Below are positions 35,964 through 47,034 of a stretch of DNA of 64,000 nt, one piece after another. A program made the position numbers and the translations under genes. The first letter of the stretch is position 1, and the number at the start of each line of letters is the position of its first letter. The notes under the pieces were generated by a model that saw only the letters and a program-made list of their open reading frames with translations, was not told where the DNA came from and ran no database searches. Source of the DNA: Corythoichthys intestinalis (taxonomy: Eukaryota > Chordata > Actinopteri > Syngnathiformes > Syngnathidae); NCBI RefSeq assembly GCF_030265065.1, contig NC_080416.1, positions 23,396,501 through 23,460,500 on the forward strand. Reading direction: 5' to 3'.

Positions 35964-36789
35964 TGTCAAATTAAAATGGGGTAAAGGTTTTTCTTGCAGG
36001 ATGTCATTTTTTTCACAATTTCATTTGTTTTTGTCAGACAAATAAACACAATCGCACAAGAGATTCATTGTGACGACAGACTGAGAGTCACAAAAGACAT
36101 TTTTTGAGTACAATTGTCACATTTTTGGAGCCTGATAAAAGAGCCGCAAAAGTCCCACTGTCCTCTACGTCCTTGTACTTTAGTGCAACTTGCCTTGTTT
36201 CCATCCTTGAGTGGAGCCAGTGTGGCGCCAAACAAGCAGCACTTCAAGCTGCAAACAATTACAGAGCAGGGTGGGAGCTGTCAAATGTTTGTGTGTCGTT
36301 GCCGTTTATGCATGAAAATGCACGTTGTCATTATTAGAAGTGCTAAAAGTTCTCACACGCTGGACTTAAAAGACAGATACTTGGGTCAAGAAAGACTTTG
36401 CAAAAGTAGGACTGATTCAACTCCTCAAGCTAACGTAGAAAAAAATAGACTAATGTTTTCAAGTGAATAATTTGCACTGAAAAGTGTACACAAATGCTTC
36501 CTCTAAATGAACAAAATTGAAACTAATATTAAATAGAAGATTTCAAGTTCTGCTGTTCATGGATGTTTACATTTTTTTACTCTACACTACTTATACTGAA
36601 AAGAAACCTTTTATTTGAAAGTACTATGTGACAAAATAAATGCTAAAATAGCCATTGCCTGCACAGTAGATTGTTTTTTCTTTTAATGTAAACTTTTGTC
36701 TTTCTTCATAAAAGCAGCAATTGTGCTGGATCCCTTTTATATACAATAATCTTCATCATTCACAGATACATAAACCCACTAAGCCTGGA
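35964..36789. other. Unassigned stretch
   Basis: No transposon ends or supported exon. Two overlapping plus frames (36104-36470) and an opposite frame occupy 36065-36470, all probably chance. Confidence 0.35.
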
Positions 36790-36793
36790 TTAA

Positions 36794-38447
36794 AGTGTGT
36801 ATGACAGGATAAAAAAAGTCTTAAATAGCATGATTATGTGAATTAGAATCATATTTTGAGACGATTTGACTTTATGTTTTATATATTGTATTATATTGAT
36901 ACAATTTGGCAAAGTGCAGATGACGAGTAATTAGTCTTTTAATCTGCCGTTTAGCCCTGCCTGCCTTCATAGCGCTCTAGCGTCCCCAATGGAGGATGAC
37001 GTTGGCAGGGTCAAGAGTTCATCTGATTTAGAATTCGGACCATTGAGGTGAAATTATTCAGAACGGGGAAAATGTGACGAAGCGAGCAGCAAAATGTCAT
37101 TGGTTCAATCTGTCTACTACAATATTTTTACAAGATATTCTTTTCATCCAAGTATGTTTCCCCAATTGCTAAATAAATGGTATGGTCATGACAAATAACA
37201 GTCTTGTGCTAAATTGAATATGAGATATTAAAATGCATTTACTCAGTAGGACATGGCAAAATTAATCCATAATGGTCAAAACTTCTTGGCACCTCCCGAA
37301 CGATATTTTATGCCACTGGAGTTAGTCGGCTTTTGTCATTTTCCTGCCGCGGCTTCGGAGAGCGTAAACAGACCAGGAGGCGTGACAGTTAGCCGACATG
37401 CTAACCCGAACCGAGTGACGTCTCAAAGTCTTATTTTCGCTTTTTGAAGCTAAAACCACACAAAACTATCCCGAATTATGTCACACAGCTGCGGGGTTGT
37501 CGATTGTCTTCACCGATCGTCGTTTCCCTGCTGCGGGCAGGAGAGCTCGTTTGCCGTGGAAGCAGCTGGAGAATGACTGCCGAACAAACCGGCCGACGTC
37601 AGAGGAGTGCGTAGCTGACACATGGTCAACACGAATATGGCGTAAATTAATGCTTAAAAACATGGCGAAGACGCAAACAGTGAGAAAGCAGCGTGCAGTT
37701 TTTGTGTGCAGCTAACAAGGCAGAATGTGCCTGAGGAGAACTTTCCTACATGTCTATCCATGATCACAGATAGGCAAATATTCCTTTATTTAAAGAAAGT
37801 TTAATCACAGTATTCGCGGCCATTTTTAACACAAAGTTGCAATTTCTGATGGGGTGGAAAATCTGACACAACACTGGGCACAAGAAGAGGGCAATAGGCC
37901 GAGTATAGCGCTCTCCTGGCGGGGGTGTGTGCGACAAGCCACCGGTCATCGGCCGAGTGGCATTCTCGGTGGAAAAGGAGCACTAAAACGTGTGCTATGA
38001 TCCCAGTGTTTGACATAATACAAAACACGATGTTTACTCACTTCCTAGTAAGTCCAATGGTCCCACAGTAGTTGGGCTTGTTTTGGCCAATATCCACGGT
38101 GAACGGGAATCTTTTGAAACCCAAAAAGGCTCACACGCCTCTCCCTGGTGCAGCTACAAAAGCCTGCAGCCGTTTGGCTGGCGTGATGCGAAAAATAAAC
38201 GAATTAATCCGCAAAATCAGCTGAATCCGCAGTCCATCTGCATGCTATAAAGCAATGCTGTATAGTGAGATGCTGACCCGGGTGACGTCACATTCGCATT
38301 CGCATTCGTCCTAAACCCCAGACTGGAGCCGGAAGTCACTCATTTTCATGGTGTGGGATTCAAAAATTGAATAAATAAAATGATCGCTTCCACACACATC
38401 CAAGCAGTCCATAATAAATAAACATGTTTTTTGGTGTCATACACACT
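36794..38447 (+). mobile_element. Kolobok-like TTAA transposon, copy 1
   Basis: TTAA at 36790-36793 and 38448-38451 flanks AGTGTGTATGACA and its inverse TGTCATACACACT. About 1.65 kb without a transposase. An ATG at about 37478 begins MSHSCGVVDC, reminiscent of the start of a THAP finger, but the rest does not follow. An inverted relative is at 47035-49652. Confidence 0.75.
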
Positions 38448-38453
38448 TTAAAC

Positions 38454-39210
38454 TAGGGGTGTGACGAAATATCGAAATGGTGATATATCGTGATACTTTG
38501 TATCCCAAAAGGTTATCGATATGCTCCTGCCAAGAATCGAGGTATCGTTTTGAAAAGGTGTCAGTCTAAAAAAATAAAAATGAACCAACAAGTTGCTACC
38601 AAAATTTTCCACCATAATAGTGTCTCAGTTAATTCTAAGGCTGCATTGACGGTGCTCAACGCCCAATTTATTTAGACTGGGAACGCTCGTTCATTAGAAA
38701 CCAGAGCATTCACACTCACAGTCATTCTGTCCGATTTTCAGGGCATTTACAGGTCATTTTCTGTTGAGTCTGAGTCACTGCCTATTCATTTGGGTGATTC
38801 CCAGGTCATTTCCTGTTCTTTAACTTAAAATTAATTGGAAGAGACCCATAAAATACCCCAAGATCAACAGGAAGTAACTGAAAATGAACAGGTAAATGAC
38901 CTTAATTGGCCCAAAATTACGTCATTGCCTGGCATTGGCTGCCACTACCGGCCATAGACGTTCAGTCCGTTTGAAGTGGGAGGGATGGCGAATGTTCATT
39001 CGCTGCCCGACCAGTTCAAATGGATTGGACAAGTTCATTCCAATTCACCGCAGAAGCTTGTTTTTCTGTTTATTAGTTGTTTGTGAATTATCCTTGAATG
39101 ATTTCCTGACCAATGTATCGATAATCGTTGTATCGTCAGATCATCGTTATCGTGAGCTTTGTATCGCAAATCGTATCGTATCGTGAGGTACTGAGAGGTT
39201 CCCACTCCTA
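38454..39210 (+). mobile_element. TAGGGGTGTGAC hAT-like element, complete
   Basis: TAGGGGTGTGACGAAATATC to GAGAGGTTCCCACTCCTA, with a perfect TSD CTTTAAAC (38446-38453, 39211-39218). The left TSD copy spans the end of the Kolobok element and its TTAA, so it inserted afterwards, exactly at that border. Confidence 0.85.
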
Positions 39211-39234
39211 CTTTAAACAGTATTACATGAATAC

Positions 39235-41376
39235 TAGTGATGTCCCGATCGCATTATTTTTGCACCCGAATCCGAGTCACCTGATTTTGAGAATCTGCCG
39301 ACAGGGGAGTGACCACAAGGGTGGGCCACCCCTTAAATTTGGTTGGCCACCCTAAGTGCCCCCCCTAACCCCCACCTCGGTAAAGCTACGTTCACACCGG
39401 CCGCTTCATTTGCTTGTCGCGCCGCGGGTTCCCATTAATAGTCAATGTAAACGCGTCACACGTGATGCGTCGGGGCGACGCGATGACGCCAAATCGACTG
39501 TAGCTCGTCAAATTTAACGCGCCGCCAAGGAGATGGTTTGGTTGAACTTTCTGCGACTGAGTTCGGCGTCGAGGAGCAAGCAGCCAATCGAATGCTTTTT
39601 CCTCATTCACGTGACTTTAGGCGAATAGGACGCACAGGAACGTCAATTTCATGCATTCATAACAGAAGAAGTTGGACCTCTTGGTGTTCATTTGGTTCCT
39701 GAGAACACTACCACTGCGGTGGTTAAACACTAATCTTAATTGAGGTAAGTGAGAATGTCCAAAGTGCGAAAAAATTGTGAATGTTAGTGTTTAATGTATT
39801 GGCATGTCGCAAGTGGTTAGGGAACGTTTGTGTTGCTGAAGAGCTAATGTTAGCAACACTAGCTCGACAGTATGTTATCAGTACTATCATTATCAGCATT
39901 TAGCTGTGCAGTTACGTAGCCTACTCGCGTATGGGTCACAAAAAAGACTGTTCAAGCAGGAAAATAGAAACACTAATGACTAATAGCCTATCAAACATGT
40001 GTAACAAGGTGGAAAGTTGGGGTGCCCAATTTTCCCACCATCTCAAACGCATCAAATCTAGTTGACTGACAGTTTAATCTTTTCATTGTTCTGGGGCAAT
40101 AGCACTTTAATTATTTTTTTGTAAAATTGTGCTTAAATGTGTCAAACAAAAATGTAATTATCTCACTAATTAATCATCAATAAAGTCATTACTTGTAATG
40201 AAGTGTACTGGTTATTATTGTCATCACCTAAAATCAGAGGCTGTCATTGGAAACTGCTATATACTATATTATTGGCTAGTTTGATCTTTTCATTGCTCTG
40301 GGGCAATAGCACTTTTTTTTGTGTGTAAAATTGTGCTTAAATGTGTCAAACAAAAATGTATAATTATCTCACTAATTACTCATCATAAAGTCATATTACT
40401 TGTAATGTAGTCTACTGGTTATTATTGTCACCACCTAAAATCAGAGGCTGTCATTGGAAACTTTAAAACATTTTATGTCAATACAATATGGGTGTAAAGG
40501 TACATGTATATTTACAGAACTGCTCGCAATCGAATGTTAGGTTCAATACAGTTCTGTATTGAACGCTGGCCTGCAATCAGTTTACATAGGCCATGATTGC
40601 ATGCTGCCACTACATTTGCAGTAATATTCAAGAGGGTATTCATTCATGATTGGGGTGATTAGGGAAGAATTTTAATGATTCATGAGGAAGCTTGTCCTTG
40701 ATTTGTGCTACTGTGATCATGTGAGTTTTGTTTTAATAAACAACGTGCTGAGCAAGCAAATGGTTTAACATGTTATTCCTGTACTTTACTGAAACTATTT
40801 GTGACCCCAAAACCGTTTTTTTTTTTTTTGTATCGTTACACCCCTACAGTAAAATATGCCCCCCCTCTACAGATTGTGACCCTATCTGGCCCCCCCAAGA
40901 AAAAAATCCTAGACACGCCCCTGTCTGCCGATAACAAGCCCTAATCAGATTCCCTCAAATAAGTTGTTTTTTTTTTTGCTTTGACACTCACGCTGCCGAG
41001 AACAGCATCTTACTTACACAATTAATGACTTGCCACCGCACATTTCAGACTGTATACCAAGCTTAACTATGATTAACACATTTGTGCCTTTGATTGTAGA
41101 GCTACTGAGGAGTCTCTGGCCAGATCAAAGCTACAAACCTGTCAATCATCATTAACTTGAAGTACCAAACGGCAGCTGCACTGGTAGCCGAGAAAAATAG
41201 TTTGGTCGCACTGCTTAGCAGGAGGGAGGGTGAGAGGCTGTACAAGCGTGGAGCAGAAAAACATAAATATATTTCTTAAAATTAAAAACCCGATCCTTTT
41301 CACACAATTCCGATCCTCTGAAAAATGGCGCAATCGACCCGATTTCCGAACTTGTGATCGGATCGGGACATCTCTA
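39235..41376 (+). mobile_element. hAT-like element, TAGTGATGTCCCGATC ends
   Basis: Starts TAGTGATGTCCCGATCGC, ends CGATCGGGACATCTCTA. Perfect TSD ATGAATAC (39227-39234, 41377-41384). Most of it is a nested element at 39302-40923. Same family as 524-1523. Confidence 0.85.
39302..40923 (-). mobile_element. Nested hAT-like element, CAGGGG(C/A)GTG ends
   Basis: CAGGGGAGTGACCAC to TAGACACGCCCCTG with perfect TSD TCTGCCGA (39294-39301, 40924-40931). It contains a GC-rich promoter-like block (39390-39640), a plus-strand donor TTGAG|GTAAGTGAG at about 39744, and a tandem pair of 190-base units (40070-40255, 40285-40460). No ORF of a transposase. Confidence 0.85.
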
Positions 41377-41696
41377 ATGAATACAATGTGGTCACAGTGA
41401 TCCACCAAAGTCTTCCCAAAAAGCTATTCAAGTCAACTTGTACACAATTCTTCTAGTTTTAATATCGCAACGTATGGCAAACCCCCAAAAAGTCCCAATG
41501 TCAGTTTTTTCCAATATCGTTCAGCCCTAATTGATAACAGAAAAAAAACTTTGCTGGGAAATTATTTTAAATTTAATTTTGTTATAATTTAAAAAAATAT
41601 ATACTTCTTATTTTTTAAAACTAATTTTCTACTAAGAAATACAACTTTGAACAAGAATTATTTTACTTCTGTAACAAAAACTGTCATTAACCTTAT

Positions 41697-42237
41697 TTGT
41701 GCTGCAACGATGAATCGATTAGCTCGAGTATTCGATTAGAAAAGAATATTCAAATTCAATTTTCTTGCTTCGAGTACTTGTTTAGTATTTTGTTTAGTGG
41801 CGTTGAATTGGTTTATTTAGAAAATGTTTGCATTTAGTTTTATTGATTAGGGTGGATACACTGCCCTCTGGTCTGCCTCATGGCTGAATCCAACTGCTCC
41901 CTGTTAAGACCAACGTAAGCTAAGTTTGTTAATGCATTTGTAATTTCGTTTATAGATATATTTAACTGTTTTGTTGTGGGAATATGTGTTTGAACCTTTT
42001 GTTAAGAGCATTGAAAAAAAAAAAAGACCCTTTTATAGCATTTAAGGTAACGGACTTTTCCTATGTAAGTTAGCCAATTGTTCTTTTGTGCATAGATCCA
42101 AATTTTTTTTATTATACGGTTTGAGGCTCAGCTCAGGAATTTTAATTTTTGATGTTCCTTATGCGATTACTCGATTATTCGAACTAACTAGTTCCTCGAT
42201 TAATCGACTACTAAAATAATCAATAGCTGCAGCCCTA
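41697..42237 (+). mobile_element. TAGTGCTGCA hAT-like element
   Basis: Starts TTGTGCTGCAACGATGAATC, ends CAATAGCTGCAGCCCTA; TSD AACCTTAT (41689-41696) / AACCTTGT (42238-42245), one mismatch. Confidence 0.85.
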
Positions 42238-42245
42238 AACCTTGT

Positions 42246-43485
42246 AATAGTATTGACTTATTTATTTATTTTATTTTTTTAAAACTTCTATTTAACAGTT
42301 ACAGTACTAAAAATACTGCTAATTTTCCTCCAAAAATACAACTATAATCTTGGCATGTTACAAAATGTTTTGTCCCTATATGAATAATTGAATAAATAAT
42401 GTATAAATAAGTCTCATAATTTGATTTCTTTAGATCTTTAATTTGACAATTTCACATTTATTTCTCCCTGCCACCCAAATTTTAAAAGGAGCATGTTACG
42501 AGAAAAAGAATGCAAAATCCAGACTGATAATCTCATGATAAAACAAAAAATTTTTTCTCCATAAAAACATTCAAATCAACTTCGTTCTTATAGAAAAAAA
42601 ATGCAGCAAAGTTACTTCCCCTGGCTTTCGGAGACGCCAGCATTAGCCTGAAGTGCAAGACAAACATGTACTTTTACGTCCTTCTGTCCATTCTCCCATA
42701 AATTTTTCAGCCTTGCGACACTTGCATCAGCCGTCCCACGTCACGGCCTCCAACTAATCCGCTTTATTTGCCTTAAAAGCCCTAAAACCAAACTCCCTCC
42801 CTAGCTCATGTAACAACATGCCTTACAACCGGAGGTTTCCCCTTTCTCCGCCCGCTAGAGAGCTCCTGAAGGCAACGCCAGTGTTGCCTTTCCAAAGTGG
42901 GCGAACGTGATCCGAGAGCGTGCGCACGCTAAAACGACACACGCATGACATCAAACATTAACGCGGGAGCACGTTGAGGTTATGGTTTGCTGGTCGACAC
43001 CGCACGACCAATCAAATGAAACGGGCTGGAATCAATACCTACAGGCATATATTCTTTATCCTCTGCGAAGAACAACTAATATTACTGCAGCGCAAAGTGT
43101 TACTTTGTATGTCTGCACTGTACTGCCCCACAGTGGCCAATGTTATTTTTTCAATATCGCTAGATTAGGTCCCCTCCGACTGCTTCTTTAGCTAAATGTT
43201 ACCTTAATCTTGTAACTAAAACCTATTTCTGGTGAAAAACCTCTATTTTGTACAGGTTTTTGTTGAGTTCAATTTCTTTTTCTTCCAGCAAACACAAATT
43301 TTAATGTGCAGTATTACAAACAGTGTTGTTAATAACGGTGTTACTATATACATCTTTGATGTGAAAGATGTTATACGTGTCAACATGAAAAGTAACATCA
43401 GTTACTTTGCCGAGTAACTAATTACTCTTACAATGAGGTAACTGAGTGACTACATTACTTTTTGGGAGACGTAATTTGTAACTGT
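42246..43485. other. Unassigned stretch with a G+C-rich island
   Basis: 42600-43000 is richer in G+C, with CGCCCGCTAGAG, GTGCGCACGC and ACGTGA motifs; it could be a promoter island, but neither strand gives a supported exon. 43320-43470 resembles the ACTCAAGTA-type repeat of the 6783-8647 family. Confidence 0.3.
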
Positions 43486-43493
43486 AAATAATT

Positions 43494-43925
43494 TAGTGCT
43501 GCAATGATTAATCGAATAACTCGAGTAATTTGATTAGAAAAACAATTCAAATTAAATTTTGCTGCTTCAGGTATTCGTTTAATTAAAGTGGCGTTGTAAT
43601 GGTTTGTTTTGAAAGTGTTTGCATTTAGTTTTATTGATTTGGGTGGATACACTGCCCTCTAGTGGCAACAGTGAATATGACATAACTCATTTCACATGGC
43701 TGAATCCAGCTGCTCCCTGTTAAGACAAACATAAGCTAAGTTTTGTTTGAGCTAATGTTTTTTAATGGATTCATAATTTAGTTTATAGGTATATTCAGCC
43801 GTTTTTTGGGAATATGTGTTTGAACCATTTGTTAGGAGCAGTGTAAAAAAAGAAAAACAACAAAAAAAAAACTAACTAGTTCATTGATTAATCGCCTACC
43901 AAAATAATTGATAGCTGCAGCCTTA
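43494..43925 (+). mobile_element. TAGTGCTGCA hAT-like element, short
   Basis: TAGTGCTGCAATGATTAATC to GATAGCTGCAGCCTTA with a perfect TSD AAATAATT (43486-43493, 43926-43933). Interior deleted relative to 8886-9797. Confidence 0.85.
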
Positions 43926-44265
43926 AAATAATTTTATAAAAGTAAGATTATCAACACCGATAACCATTTTTTGAAGAACTATTTCTTTAATCTAATAATA
44001 TTGACAAATCACTATTTTTTATCTTGTACTTTTAAAGCCATTTTACCCCTAGAACAGTCACTTTAATCTCATAAAATTTGATTCTCGGTCCAATCAAAGT
44101 ACAACTTTAATTTTGGAACACTCCAACTGTTTCTACTAGAGAAAACGGACTCTAATCTGGTTATATTAATTATTAATTTTCCTCAAAGAAGAAAAAAAAA
44201 AACTTTCATCTCATTAACTATTGGCCCTTTCTATGACAATGATTGACATTGAAGTCACTTAACTG

Positions 44266-45679
44266 TTGGGCTGCAGCTATCGATTATTTTGTAGTCGATT
44301 AATCAATGAACTAGTTAGTTCGAATAATCGAGTAATCGGATAAGGAACATAAATTAAAATACCCGCGTGGAGCCTCAAACGGTATAAAAAAACAAATAAA
44401 TGAGGATCTAAGTACAACAAAAGAACAATTGGCCGATTTACATAGCAAAAATTTGCTAGCTTAAATGCTATAAAAAAAAAAACTTTTTTTTTTTTACAAT
44501 GCTCTTAACAAATGGTTCAAACGCATATTCCCACAAAAACTGCTAAATATACCTAGGAACTAAATTACGAATGCATTAAAAAAAAATTCCCTCAAACAAA
44601 AACTTAGCTTATGTTGGCCCAAACTTAGCTTATGTTGGCCTTAACAGGGAGCAGCTCGATTCAGCCATGTGAAATGAGGTGTGTCACATTCACTGTCGCC
44701 GCTAGAGGGCAGTGTAGTCGATTAATCGAGGAACTAGTTAGTTCGAATAATCGAGTAATCGGATAAGGAACATAAATTAAAATACCCGGACAGGGCCTCG
44801 AACAGTATTAAAAAAAAAAAAAAAAAAAAGACAATCTAAGTACAACAAGAGAACAATTGGCTTACTTACAATGCAAAAATTCGCTAGCTTAAATGCTAAC
44901 TTTTTTTTTTTTTTTTAACAATGCTCGTAAATGGTTTAAACACATATTCCCCCCCAAAAAACGGCTACATATACCTATAAACTAAATTACGACTGGATTA
45001 AAAAAACATTAGCTCAAACAAAAACTTATCTTATGTTGGTCTCAACAGGGAGCAGCTGGATTCAGCCATGTGAAATGAGTTAAGTCACATTCACTATCGC
45101 CGCTAGAGGGCAGTGTAGTCGATTAATCGATGAACTACTTAGTTCGAATAATCGAGTAATCGGATAAGGAACATAAATTAAAATACCCACGTGGAGCATC
45201 AAACGGTATAAAAAAAAGAAAAAAATGACAATCTAAGTACAACAAAAGAACAATAGGCTAACTTAGCAAAAAATCGCTAGCTTAAATGCTATAAAATGCT
45301 ACCTTTTTTTTTTTTTTTTTTTTTTTTACAATGCTCTTAAATGATTTAAACACATATTCCCAAAAAAACGGCTAAGTATACCTATAAACTAAATTACGAA
45401 TGCATTAAAAAAACATTAGCTCAATCAAAAACTTAGTTTATGTTTGTCTTAGCAGGGAGCAGCTGGATTCAGTCATGTGAGAGGAGTTATGTCACATTCA
45501 CTGTCACTGCTAGAGAGCAGTGTACCCACCCATAAACAATAAAACTAAATGCAAACACTTACAAAACAAACCATTTCAACACCACTTTATTTAAACGAAT
45601 ACTCGAAGCAGCAAAATTTAATTTGAATCTTTTTTCTAATCGAAGTACTCGAGTTAATCGATTAATCGTTGAAGCACTA
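44266..45679 (-). mobile_element. TAGTGCTGCA hAT-like element with three tandem internal units
   Basis: TTGGGCTGCAGCTATCG to GTTGAAGCACTA; perfect TSD CTTAACTG (44258-44265, 45680-45687). Interior blocks starting TAGTCGATTAATCGA at 44292, 44714 and 45116 and ending CGCTAGAGGGCAGTG repeat at 422 and 402 bases, so one insertion holds three near-complete cores but only one pair of true ends. Confidence 0.85.
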
Positions 45680-45689
45680 CTTAACTGTC

Positions 45690-46440
45690 AATGTTGAGTT
45701 TTCATGGATTTGACGCGGCACTAGACGTCCATTTCCTTTTGACTAGAAATGAAAATGAAATGAAATTGGTTCATACGCCCCTCCCGGTCAAAAGGAATTG
45801 GACGTCTATCCCCGTCAATGGCAGCCAATGAGTTAAGAAACAGTCCAATTTCAATCCCATGATATTTTCGAAACAACTTTAATCTCATAATTATTGCCTC
45901 AAGCTCTTTTAAAATTTGGTTGACTTTTCTCGGAATAAATCAAGACTTCATTCTCATTTTCGCCGGCTTATTCTCTGCTGTAGTTTTCCTAGTTGCCTAA
46001 TCAAATAGTTTGGTTAATGTGGTGTCGCCCACGGGCCTCATGTTCCACACCCTTGCCTTTGGGTGGGTGTGCACAACTCGGAAAAAAGCCAATCGATCAG
46101 TCTAGGCGCGGAAGGCGGTTGGTTTTTGCGCACTTTGGATGCCTGGCGTGCGCAATTCGAAGTAAAGTCATAGGAAAGCGAAATCAATTGAAAGAGAAAG
46201 TGATTTAATCACGTTAGCTGTTGAAAATGTAGATAATTCTTTTACAACATGTGTGCTGGCTATTCAAGACTAAATGTATTTAGCTTAGGTGATTATCGCT
46301 TTCTTTTAGCTCCTGAATTGTGTGTCATCTTCTGTTCATTTAGGAGGATGAAATAACCTGTAAAAAGAGAAATTTTGAGTTTTTTCTGCTTACAAAGCTT
46401 TAAATTCCGCCTTTTAAATAGTCACTGAACGCATCAAAAA
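45690..46440. other. Gene-poor stretch with a dispersed hairpin motif
   Basis: 45726-45808 is an imperfect inverted repeat (GACGTCCATTTCCTTTTGAC / GTCAAAAGGAATTGGACGTC), a motif scattered through the window. No gene supported further right. Confidence 0.35.
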
Positions 46441-46562
46441 GTAATGAAAAGGAGCGGTTGATTTACGTTTTTTTCATGGTGGATGGACTTCGAAACGTGG
46501 CACAAAAACGACCAGCCAAACTTCCCGAAAACCAAGCAGACACAAAAGACAAATCCACTCAC

Positions 46563-46700
46563 CGTAAAGCGTCGGGCTGAGCGTGAAAATATGCGCAAAA
46601 AGTGACTTTTGGAACTCCTTTTCTTCTCTCTGAGCTGCTGCAACGACTCCCGCTTCGAGTCCACGCAACTTGCCAAACTCGTACAACTGCTAGTCTCTTC
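46563..46700 (-). promoter_or_regulatory. Orphan 5' exon with GTGAGT donor
   Basis: CpG-containing, purine-rich sequence ends CGACGCTTTACG|GTGAGTGG on the minus strand; upstream (46700-46860) is a pyrimidine-rich promoter-like block. No coding exon follows nearby. The next minus-strand acceptor with a clear coding exon is that of the tailed S100 gene at 29036, 17 kb away. Assignment to that gene is speculative. Confidence 0.3.
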
Positions 46701-47034
46701 CGTGATTTTCTTTTCTTTTTTTTTTTTTTTTTTTTGCTTCCCTTCAAACTTTTCCCCCCACTGACAAGTGAAAGGGCGTGTACCTGGAAGAGGACACAGA
46801 GAGGGAGGGGGAGGTAGGAGGGATTGAGGAACAGCTGGGCAACTTCCATAGAGAAATCATGCTAGTTTGGCTAGTGTGCTTTTTTAACACACTTTTAACT
46901 TGGAAAAAAAATGCAAGCAGGTACCTAAGAACTAAAAGACGTTTTCCCTAGGTTTGATTGCAGCTATGAAAATTTCCTGCAAAATGATAAAAATGGAGTT
47001 AGCCCACTTTTAGGGTTGCCAACTGTCCCTCTAA

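Noticed and set aside
45993-46208. Plus-strand frame near a GC-richer block
   Set aside because: No domain or homologue recognised, and no donor or poly-A context.
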